In this document: one piece after another, positions 20,401 through 32,400 of the stretch
Position numbering within the stretch: position 1 is the stretch's first letter
Layout: every line of letters begins with the position of its first letter
Origin: Manduca sexta
Taxonomy: Eukaryota; Arthropoda; Insecta; Lepidoptera; Sphingidae
Assembly: GCF_014839805.1 (NCBI RefSeq)
Contig: NC_051116.1
Span: forward strand, 7,235,556 to 7,299,555
DNA: 64,000 nucleotides
Direction of reading: 5' to 3'
Position numbers and translations under genes: made by a program
The notes under the pieces: generated by a model
What the model saw: the letters and a program-made list of their open reading frames with translations, nothing else
What the model was told of the DNA's origin: nothing
The model's database searches: none

Positions 20401-23400
20401 CTATATCTTTCTCCTCTTTGAACCTTAGAAATAAGGGATTTGGTAATTTATGTAGCTAGTGAATAAAACTACTAGTAGTAGTTAGTATACCTATCTTCTT
20501 AACTATTTGGGCTAGTTTAGGTTTACACGCTCACATCAATTTTACATATAATTTTATACTGACGTTTAACCCTGTGCAGGTTTCGGCGTCATTATACTTG
20601 TATAAATTAAACGCGTCTAGATCCATATGCAGTTTTATTTAAGTATGTAGTGTTTGCGTAAACTTCGATAACAATAATAGTATATTCTATATATTTTTTT
20701 TATTTTTAGGTAATCGTGCCTGATATTACACTCAAAATAAATAAGGTTATTAAAAGCCGCAAAATTATAGATTTTCAATATTTTTTGGATCAAATTAAAA
20801 CACTCAATAACCACAACAGAGCAACAGGTTGTAGTATCGAACATTTACAACTATTGAAAGAGAATGTTTGCTTGCAGTCAACATTTTTAATGAAGTGTAA
20901 TATGTGCAATATGGAATTTAAGCTATTTAAGCGCTAAGAGATATACTGATAGTATGGACGTATATCGTGGAACTGTGAATGGAGCTATGATGACTGAAGT
21001 TGGTAGATCAAATTTAAACGAACAGTTAGCTTCCATAGATTTACCAATATTAACGCAAAATGTTTACATGAAATGTTACGACGAGTTAGCTAAATGATTG
21101 AAATTAGCTGCAGAGGACAGGATGCAAGAGGCCGCTAGGGAAGAAACTGATAAAGATGTTGCCTGTGGCGATGTAAAAGACGGTATTCCCATATTTACAG
21201 TCAAAGCTGACTGCTGTTGGTAAAAAAAAGGTACAGAACCATCTATTTTGCTTCGTCGTGTGTCGCAAATATTATGCAAAACTATGGATATAAAACTGGT
21301 AAATTGTTATACATGGATGTACAATCGATCGATTGATGATCGATGTCACTGAGAAGCAATACCTATTAAAAAAACTATCCAAAAAAATATAACCAACTTC
21401 CGAAAAAAGAAGTCTTTTATTTCTCACTTTTTAGTTATACACTTAAAAATGACATCTCATTACATACACCTTCTGACTCAAAATATAAATTCCAATATGT
21501 AATTTCTAATGACTTAATTTAAACTTTCAATACGCTAAATATTAAAAACTGCAGATCTATGGAGTAATTATGTGGTCCATTATAAACATCGTAGCACAGT
21601 AATTTTCCTGATTTATTGTCTGATTACGGAGTTCTGGTGCCTATCTTTCGGCTTCATGATGAGCTCCACTTTACTAAAGGGTACTTTCTAAATGCAAATG
21701 CTTAAATTTTTTAAGCATTTGCATTTAAAAGTGAAAATAACAATTTGTAAAATTGCCGTTAAAATTTGTTAAAAATGTTTATTTTTTTTTATAATTACAA
21801 AATGATACATATAAACTATTTCATGATGAATTCTTATATATTTAATAATAGAATTCTTCATTTATCATAAATTCATAAATCATAAGTTACATTCCAATTA
21901 GATAATTAAAGCGAAAAGATCAAAATTGGTTGGTCTGACTATAAAGATAGCCGATGCGCTAACTCTACGCACACAGCTACGAAACGGCTCTGTGTGAGTG
22001 AATTTTGCGAAGAATTACCTATAGTTGACTTCACGCGCGGCACGTAAACGCTCTTAAGGCAAAAGGGTTACTAGAAATGTACAGAATATATAATTATCTG
22101 TACGGACACAGTAAACTGTCCCTGATTGCAAGAAATGGTTAACTCTCGCCAGTCGACATAATAATGCCGGCCTGTATGAAATCGGTTGTACACAGGTTGT
22201 TCCTGGAACCGACACGCTTACGCCACTATGGCGGGTCTTACACCCTCGTGTCTTTTGGTTGCTATCTGGGTGGATACAAAATAACCAACATGTAAAAAAG
22301 AGCTGTAAAAATAAGTTATATTATTATTAATCAACTTAATACTATTTACCGCACGGCGCAGGTGGTGTGAGGCGGTGCGCAGGCGCAGGGTCGGTTCACG
22401 GCGTCGCCCTCAGAGTCCCATCCGCAGTGGTACACCAGACACTGGAAGACATTATTTAAATTAGTACTATTCCCCTAAGAGGGTTCATAATGACAGACAG
22501 GTGACCGTAAAATTAAGTCAAATATTTTTTGCAATATGTTGTTCAAAGGTGTTGCTTGGAGACCGTTGATTGTTTTTCTATCAATTTTTACATTGATTGC
22601 GGTTTGGTATGGATTTTAATATTGTCAGAATCATTTTTATAAATTGACGAATACTTTCTACCTCTCATTCTGCCCAGTACTAATTATATAATAACAAAAA
22701 CACGTCACGTCTTTATCCTTGAAGGGATAGGCAGAGGTGCAACCAGGATACCTGCTGTTAACCTGTGTTCCTTCCCATGTTGTGATAGAGAGCGTGCCTA
22801 TCGACATATCGAGCATTAATTCTAGACTTGATACTGAGTAGAAAAACCTAATATAATTTTGCCTGACCTGGGATTGGAATCCAGAACTTCAGAGCCGTGT
22901 CGTACATCTAATATAACTTCACCGAGGCATTATATGCAGAAATGTACTCCAAAAATTGTATAGAAGAAAGAAGAAATATAAGAATAGAATTGAGAGATTA
23001 CTTATCAATAGTTTTGGGACTATTAGGTAATGTTTTCTTTATTTGTTTTATTTTAACACTTTATTGAACACCATAAGTATTAAAAAAAATATGTTAACGT
23101 TTTTTATAGCAAAAGCCAAAAATGGTTCATTATGATACGTTCGCGGCGCATTCATTAGACACATTTTGATTATAATCAGTGCTGGTTCTCGGTCGCCCCA
23201 CGTTGTAGTTAAGGCGCTAGTTTCTAAGGGGGAGTCTCTACCTCCACCGTCATCATGCACTTGGGACCTTAAAAAATCATATCGAAATAGTGGCACAGTT
23301 TTCTTTCGCCTAAAGCACCGTAATAGGTCAGCTAAGCGTGGATCATATTTCGTCCGTGACATGGTACAGCCACATGGTAAAAGCGGCGATAGCCTAATTG

Positions 23401-26400
23401 GATGTGGAATGGACTTCCAAGACGAATGTCCGCAGATTCAAATCCCAAGGGCACACACCTCTGACTTTTCTAAAATCATGTGTGTATTCTTTGTGAATTA
23501 TAGTTCGCTTTAACGGTGAAGGAAAACATCGTGAGGAAACCTGCATATCTGAGAAGTTCTTTATAGGAACTTCGAGGGTGTGTGAAGTCTACCAATCCGC
23601 ACTAGGCCAGCGTGGTGGACTAAGGCCTTACCCTATAGTAGTAGAGGAGGCCCGTGCCCAGCAGTGGGACAGTATATAATGCAAGGCTGTTATTATTATA
23701 TAGCAGCGACCCGCCCCGGCTTCGCACGGGTGCAATGCTGATATTAAATACACTACAAAAAAACTGTGAACGTTTTATATAAAAACATAGCGGCCCGCTC
23801 TGGCTTCGCACGGGTATAACATAACAAAATAACAGTATTTCTCCACTATTTAATGGATGTTATTATACATATAAACCTTCTTCTTGGACCACGCTATCTA
23901 TTAAAAAAAAACCGCATCAAAATCCGTTGCGTAGTTTTACAGATTGAAGCACACATAGGGACAGAGAAAGCGACTTTGTTTTATACTATGTAGTGATATT
24001 ATACTAATGTTAGTGTCCGGTCCAGCCCCCCCCTAGTACCTGCGCGCACTTGATGCAGGACACGCAGTCGACGCAGGCGCGGCAGCAGTCGGGCGCGTAC
24101 TCGCACGAGCCGGCGCGGTTGTGATATTATACTAATGTTAGTGTCCGGTCCAGCCCCCTAGTACCTGCGCGCACTTGATGCAGGACACGCAGTCGACGCA
24201 GGCGCGGCAGCAGTCGGGCGCGTACTCGCACGAGCCGGCGCGGTTGTGATATTATACTAATGTTAGTGTCCGGTCCAGCCCCTAGTACCTGCGCGCACTT
24301 GATGCAGGACACGCAGTCGACGCAGGCGCGGCAGCAGTCGGGCGCGTACTCGCACGAGCCGGCGCGGTTGTGATATTATACTAATGTTAGTGTCCGGTCC
24401 AGCCCCCCCCTAGTACCTGCGCGCACTTGATGCAGGACACGCAGTCGACGCAGGCGCGGCAGCAGTCGGGCGCGTACTCGCACGAGCCGGCGCGGTTGTG
24501 ATATTATACTAATGTTAGTGTCCGGTCCAGCCCCCCCTAGTACCTGCGCGCACTTGATGCAGGACACGCAGTCGACGCAGGCGCGGCAGCAGTCGGGCGC
24601 GTACTCGCACGAGCCGGCGCGGTTGTGATATTATACTAATGTTAGTGTCCGGTCCAGCCCCCCCCTAGTACCTGCGCGCACTTGATGCAGGACACGCAGT
24701 CGACGCAGGCGCGGCAGCAGTCGGGCGCGTACTCGCACGAGCCGGCGCGGTTGTGATATTATACTAATGTTAGTGTCCGGTCCAGCCCCCCTAGTACCTG
24801 CGCGCACTTGATGCAGGACACGCAGTCGACGCAGGCGCGGCAGCAGTCGGGCGCGTACTCGCACGAGCCGGCGCGGTTGTGATATTATACTAATGTTAGT
24901 GTCCGGTCCAGCCCCCCCCTAGTACCTGCGCGCACTTGATGCAGGACACGCAGTCGACGCAGGCGCGGCAGCAGTCGGGCGCGTACTCGCACGAGCCGGC
25001 GCGGTTGTGATATTATACTAATGTTAGTGTCCGGTCCAGCCCCCCCCTAGTACCTGCGCGCACTTGATGCAGGACACGCAGTCGACGCAGGCGCGGCAGC
25101 AGTCGGGCGCGTACTCGCACGAGCCGGCGCGGTTGTGATATTATACTAATGTTAGTGTCCGGTCCAGCCCCCCCTAGTACCTGCGCGCACTTGATGCAGG
25201 ACACGCAGTCGACGCAGGCGCGGCAGCAGTCGGGCGCGTACTCGCACGAGCCGGCGCGGTTGTGATATTATACTAATGTTAGTGTCCGGTCCAGCCCCCT
25301 AGTACCTGCGCGCACTTGATGCAGGACACGCAGTCGACGCAGGCGCGGCAGCAGTCGGGCGCGTACTCGCACGAGCCGGCGCGGTTGTGATATTATACTA
25401 ATGTTAGTGTCCGGTCCAGCCCCCCCTAGTACCTGCGCGCACTTGATGCAGGACACGCAGTCGACGCAGGCGCGGCAGCAGTCGGGCGCGTACTCGCACG
25501 AGCCGGCGCGGTTGTGATATTATACTAATGTTAGTGTCCGGTCCAGCCCCTAGTACCTGCGCGCACTTGATGCAGGACACGCAGTCGACGCAGGCGCGGC
25601 AGCAGTCGGGCGCGTACTCGCACGAGCCGGCGCGGTTGTGATATTATACTAATGTTAGTGTCCGGTCCAGCCCCCCTAGTACCTGCGCGCACTTGATGCA
25701 GGACACGCAGTCGACGCAGGCGCGGCAGCAGTCGGGCGCGTACTCGCACGAGCCGGCGCGGTTGTGATATTATACTAATGTTAGTGTCCGGTCCAGCCCC
25801 CCTAGTACCTGCGCGCACTTGATGCAGGACACGCAGTCGACGCAGGCGCGGCAGCAGTCGGGCGCGTACTCGCACGAGCCGGCGCGGTTGTGATATTATA
25901 CTAATGTTAGTGTCCGGTCCAGCCCCTAGTACCTGCGCGCACTTGATGCAGGACACGCAGTCGACGCAGGCGCGGCAGCAGTCGGGCGCGTACTCGCACG
26001 AGCCGGCGCGGTTGTGATATTATACTAATGTTAGTGTCCGGTCCAGCCCCCCCTAGTACCTGCGCGCACTTGATGCAGGACACGCAGTCGACGCAGGCGC
26101 GGCAGCAGTCGGGCGCGTACTCGCACGAGCCGGCGCGGTTGTGATATTATACTAATGTTAGTGTCCGGTCCAGCCCCTAGTACCTGCGCGCACTTGATGC
26201 AGGACACGCAGTCGACGCAGGCGCGGCAGCAGTCGGGCGCGTACTCGCACGAGCCGGCGCGGTTGTGATATTATACTAATGTTAGTGTCCGGTCCAGCCC
26301 CCTAGTACCTGCGCGCACTTGATGCAGGACACGCAGTCGACGCAGGCGCGGCAGCAGTCGGGCGCGTACTCGCACGAGCCGGCGCGGTTGTGATATTATA

Positions 26401-29400
26401 CTAATGTTAGTGTCCGGTCCAGCCCCTAGTACCTGCGCGCACTTGATGCAGGACACGCAGTCGACGCAGGCGCGGCAGCAGTCGGGCGCGTACTCGCACG
26501 AGCCGGCGCGGTTGTGATATTATACTAATGTTAGTGTCCGGTCCAGCCCCCCCTAGTACCTGCGCGCACTTGATGCAGGACACGCAGTCGACGCAGGCGC
26601 GGCAGCAGTCGGGCGCGTACTCGCACGAGCCGGCGCGGTTGTGATATTATACTAATGTTAGTGTCCGGTCCAGCCCCTAGTACCTGCGCGCACTTGATGC
26701 AGGACACGCAGTCGACGCAGGCGCGGCAGCAGTCGGGCGCGTACTCGCACGAGCCGGCGCGGTTGTGATATTATACTAATGTTAGTGTCCGGTCCAGCCC
26801 CTAGTACCTGCGCGCACTTGATGCAGGACACGCAGTCGACGCAGGCGCGGCAGCAGTCGGGCGCGTACTCGCACGAGCCGGCGCGGTTGTGATATTATAC
26901 TAATGTTAGTGTCCGGTCCAGCCCCTAGTACCTGCGCGCACTTGATGCAGGACACGCAGTCGACGCAGGCGCGGCAGCAGTCGGGCGCGTACTCGCACGA
27001 GCCGGCGCGGTTGTGATATTATACTAATGTTAGTGTCCGGTCCAGCCCCTAGTACCTGCGCGCACTTGATGCAGGACACGCAGTCGACGCAGGCGCGGCA
27101 GCAGTCGGGCGCGTACTCGCACGAGCCGGCGCGGTTGTGATATTATACTAATGTTAGTGTCCGGTCCAGCCCCTAGTACCTGCGCGCACTTGATGCAGGA
27201 CACGCAGTCGACGCAGGCGCGGCAGCAGTCGGGCGCGTACTCGCACGAGCCGGCGCGGTTGTGATATTATACTAATGTTAGTGTCCGGTCCAGCCCCTAG
27301 TACCTGCGCGCACTTGATGCAGGACACGCAGTCGACGCAGGCGCGGCAGCAGTCGGGCGCGTACTCGCACGAGCCGGCGCGGTTGTGATATTATACTAAT
27401 GTTAGTGTCCGGTCCAGCCCCCTAGTACCTGCGCGCACTTGATGCAGGACACGCAGTCGACGCAGGCGCGGCAGCAGTCGGGCGCGTACTCGCACGAGCC
27501 GGCGCGGTTGTGATATTATACTAATGTTAGTGTCCGGTCCAGCCCCCCCCTAGTACCTGCGCGCACTTGATGCAGGACACGCAGTCGACGCAGGCGCGGC
27601 AGCAGTCGGGCGCGTACTCGCACGAGCCGGCGCGGTTGTGATATTATACTAATGTTAGTGTCCGGTCCAGCCCCCCCTAGTACCTGCGCGCACTTGATGC
27701 AGGACACGCAGTCGACGCAGGCGCGGCAGCAGTCGGGCGCGTACTCGCACGAGCCGGCGCGGTTGTGATATTATACTAATGTTAGTGTCCGGTCCAGCCC
27801 CCTAGTACCTGCGCGCACTTGATGCAGGACACGCAGTCGACGCAGGCGCGGCAGCAGTCGGGCGCGTACTCGCACGAGCCGGCGCGGTTGTGATATTATA
27901 CTAATGTTAGTGTCCGGTCCAGCCCCTAGTACCTGCGCGCACTTGATGCAGGACACGCAGTCGACGCAGGCGCGGCAGCAGTCGGGCGCGTACTCGCACG
28001 AGCCGGCGCGGTTGTGATATTATACTAATGTTAGTGTCCGGTCCAGCCCCTAGTACCTGCGCGCACTTGATGCAGGACACGCAGTCGACGCAGGCGCGGC
28101 AGCAGTCGGGCGCGTACTCGCACGAGCCGGCGCGGTTGTGATATTATACTAATGTTAGTGTCCGGTCCAGCCCCCTAGTACCTGCGCGCACTTGATGCAG
28201 GACACGCAGTCGACGCAGGCGCGGCAGCAGTCGGGCGCGTACTCGCACGAGCCGGCGCGGTTGTGATATTATACTAATGTTAGTGTCCGGTCCAGCCCCT
28301 AGTACCTGCGCGCACTTGATGCAGGACACGCAGTCGACGCAGGCGCGGCAGCAGTCGGGCGCGTACTCGCACGAGCCGGCGCGGTTGTGATATTATACTA
28401 ATGTTAGTGTCCGGTCCAGCCCCCTAGTACCTGCGCGCACTTGATGCAGGACACGCAGTCGACGCAGGCGCGGCAGCAGTCGGGCGCGTACTCGCACGAG
28501 CCGGCGCGGTTGTGATATTATACTAATGTTAGTGTCCGGTCCAGCCCCTAGTACCTGCGCGCACTTGATGCAGGACACGCAGTCGACGCAGGCGCGGCAG
28601 CAGTCGGGCGCGTACTCGCACGAGCCGGCGCGGTTGTGATATTATACTAATGTTAGTGTCCGGTCCAGCCCCCCCCTAGTACCTGCGCGCACTTGATGCA
28701 GGACACGCAGTCGACGCAGGCGCGGCAGCAGTCGGGCGCGTACTCGCACGAGCCGGCGCGGTTGTGATATTATACTAATGTTAGTGTCCGGTCCAGCCCC
28801 CTAGTACCTGCGCGCACTTGATGCAGGACACGCAGTCGACGCAGGCGCGGCAGCAGTCGGGCGCGTACTCGCACGAGCCGGCGCGGTTGTGATATTATAC
28901 TAATGTTAGTGTCCGGTCCAGCCCCCTAGTACCTTCGCGCGCACTTGATGCAGGACACGCAGTCGACGCAGGCGCGGCAGCAGTCGGGCGCGTACTCGCA
29001 CGAGCCGGCGCGGTTGTGATATTATACTAATGTTAGTGTCCGGTCCAGCCCCTAGTACCTGCGCGCACTTGATGCAGGACACGCAGTCGACGCAGGCGCG
29101 GCAGCAGTCGGGCGCGTACTCGCACGAGCCGGCGCGGTTGTGATATTATACTAATGTTAGTGTCCGGTCCAGCCCCCCCCTAGTACCTGCGCGCACTTGA
29201 TGCAGGACACGCAGTCGACGCAGGCGCGGCAGCAGTCGGGCGCGTACTCGCACGAGCCGGCGCGGTTGGCGCTCTCCAGGTACCACTCGTGACAGTGCCT
29301 GTTGAGTTAAACATTATTATTGTAATTGATTACTATAACTGTGGAACACTACGTCTCTACCACTGAGGAATTTTGAGAATGTACGTAAGGTCTTTGCAAG

Positions 29401-32400
29401 GAATGGTGGTCATTGGTGGTAGGTCTCTCATATGTGAGAGTCCGCCTGGGTAGGTACCACTGCAATGTCTATTTCGACCGCCAAGCAGCAGTGTGTAGTC
29501 ACTAGTTTGAAGGACATTGTAGCCAGTGTAACTGCTGAATATAATAAGACATCTCATGTCTCAGGATGGCGAGCGCAGTGGGATACCGAACAATTGTAAC
29601 TCAAGGTGTTACTGTTTCTACTGTTTATGGGCGGTCGTATCGTTTACCATCAGGCGAACAAGCTCGCCTCGACATTCAAAGTAATAAAAAAAGTTTTTGA
29701 AGTCTTCCTACTCTTTGGCATGATGAGTAACACTATGCAAATAACTTATGGGGTTCTATACTATATGGACATTGTTTAGACTATATGGAATTTGCATATT
29801 TTCTGGCATTTTTTTCATGTCTATTATTGGAATCGAATATATATTTCATTTCAATAAATTATGATTTTTTACTAAAATGAAATATATTGTTATTTTTTTA
29901 TTACTTTTCTTTTAATGAATAATTAATACATGGCATTATTTTACTATTGTCTTAAGAGCCTATTCAATCTTGAATGATTATTTCCATTTTTACATAACGG
30001 CAATGCTCCCCGAAGCATGTATAGTAAAAGGAAACGGGTTGCTTTTGCTGCTTAGACAGAGTATTTTAAAGTTGCATACATTTAAAACACTGAGGTACAA
30101 AGGGCAAACGGGTGTCGCGGGTTGGCAAAATGGCGGCCCGCTTTCGACTGACTGCCTACGTGACGTGTGGCCGTGGTCTTTATTCGTTCATATTCTGGTA
30201 CTGGTTGTATTGTTAACGTTATTGTATGAATGTAAGTAGTGTTATTATCGTAAATATTCAATGTATGTATACTGTTATCGTGCAATCTATACTATTATAT
30301 AAAGCTGAAGAGTTTGTTTGTTTGTTTGTTTGTTTGTTTGTTTGAACGCGCTAAGCTCAGGAACTACCGGTCCAAATCGAAAAATTCTTTTGCGTTGGAT
30401 AGCCCTTTGTTCGTGGAGTGCTATAGGCTATATATCATCACGCTATACCCAATAGGAGCGGAGCAGTAATGGCTCATCTTAGGAAATACCGGTCAAAACT
30501 GAAAAATTCTTTTGCGTTGGATAGCCCTTTGTTCGTGGAGTGCTATAGGCTATATATCATCACGCTATACCCAATAGGAGCGGAGCAGTAATGGCTAATC
30601 TCAGGAAATACCGGTCAAAACTGAAAAATTCTTTTGCGTTGGATAGCCCTTTGTTCGTGAAGTGCTATAGGCTATATATCATCACGCTATACCCAATAGG
30701 AGCGGAGCAATAATGAAACATGTTGCAAAAACGGAGAAAATTATTAGTTTTGAGAGCTTCCGTTGCCTGCGCTGCGTAAACGGTTAAAGTTATGCAACAA
30801 TGATGTATGACGGGATTGTTCCTCTTAAAAAATTCTAAAAATATATTATAAAACAAAGTCCCCTGCTGCATCTGTCTGGCTGAACGTGTTAAACTCAAAA
30901 ACTACCCAACGTATTAAGATGAAATTTGATATGGAGATAGTTTGAGACCCTGGGAAGAACATAGGCTCCCGGGAAACTACTACTTTTATAACGGAAAACT
31001 TTAGCCTGAAAAACTTTATAACGCGGGCGGAGCCGCGGGCAAAAGCTAGTCTTTCTTATAATTTTTCTTCTTCTTGCTCTGAAACCCTTAAATGTTGTAT
31101 ACTCCTGTAAAGGCATTTCATACTGTAAAAATTCCTATATATTTAAATATCGTTATATTGTATTGTGACATGTCGTTGGTGTAACTAGTAAATAAATAAA
31201 TAAATAAAATAAATATTGTCGGATAATAAACATACCTGCATTTGAGCCGTCCCTGGAAGGTTTCGATGGTTTTCTTCCCTGGCAGTGGCGGAGGCGCGGT
31301 GTACGTGGACTTCTTTAGCGACCCTGCAAGTTATACATTATGATTAAGAACTAAGTAAAATTATAAACGTGAGTTTCTGGAGATTTTTGGGGTGTATTTG
31401 AGATGAAAGCAGTGGTTGCGGAACAGATTTAGATAAATATTTACACACAGATAGGCTATGCTTTTTATATTGATCATATAAAGGCTACTTTTTTCTATAA
31501 AAGTACATGGTGCAACTTTAGTTCTGAGAAAGAATCTACGGACTAATATAGTAGTAGCTTTTGCTCGTGGATTTAACGTGAAAAATTACGTTAGTAATAA
31601 AATAATGAAGTAATCAAACATTTAACCCTATATATTCATTTGTGGCAACTGTGTGCCGAAGAATGGTATTATCACCTGAGTCCCTTTTGAGTAGCGGTGG
31701 CTTGGTGTTGGGCGTGGACTTCTCCGAGCTAATGACGCCTTGACCCTGCGGGTATGTGTACTCGTGCACCTGCAATAAAGATAATAATAATAATATCAGC
31801 CCTGTATTATATAACGTCCCACTGTTGGGCGCGGGCCTCCTCTACTACAGGGCCCTTATTCTCTATCCCGCACGTTATTTTAACAGCGCGTAACAAGCAC
31901 GGAACACAACGCGTCATGTTTAGGACTATAGAAATTTGGCTTACAGAATACCATTCCACGCACATTTCTCGAAGATAACATGACACGGCCGCGTTACGCG
32001 TTTACACTATCATACAGAATAAGGGCCCTGAGAGGGATATAAGTAGTTTATATTATTTCGTTGTCTATTTAAGATGTATAAAAAAATTCAGAGAAACATA
32101 AAAGCTAAAGTTAGTAATCTGAATTGTACTCCAAAACTTGTGCCCAATCATGATTATTGTAACTATGATATGTAAAATTAAAAATAAATATTATGGTTAC
32201 ATTCAACTAACTACCTGAATTAAATCTTTCTAAGTTTCATATTTCCTCCCTAATTAATTTTGTGTTTTTACGCTCATTATAAACTTTGCTGAATTGCTAT
32301 TCATGATGTCAATTTGCTTATGTGTTTGCTAAATCATGGAACACGTTAATATTATTAGCTTTGCAGTTAGAATAGTCAGTGATTTTGGGTCCTTTTTTTA

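Larger units (their letters stand above)
17861..22057. mobile_element. 4.2-kb TTAA-bounded element with Mutator-like transposase relic
   Basis: The left end TTAAGAGCGTTTACG (17861) recurs inverted at the right end (22043-22057), and both are followed inward by CGCGC-rich sequence. TTAA at each edge may be target duplication. Inside lie a promoter-like GC patch (18420-18540), a possible short intron (donor near 18560, acceptor at 18644), a large foldback element, and a broken transposase frame at 20716-21300. It sits in the last Spred intron. Confidence 0.6.

Noticed and set aside
24001..29298. Regular repeats resembling a CRISPR array, or a repetitive protein gene (open frames of 61-141 codons).
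   Set aside because: There are no unique spacers, the context is a eukaryotic gene, and the frames are the wrong-frame reading of duplicated Spred exon plus intron.
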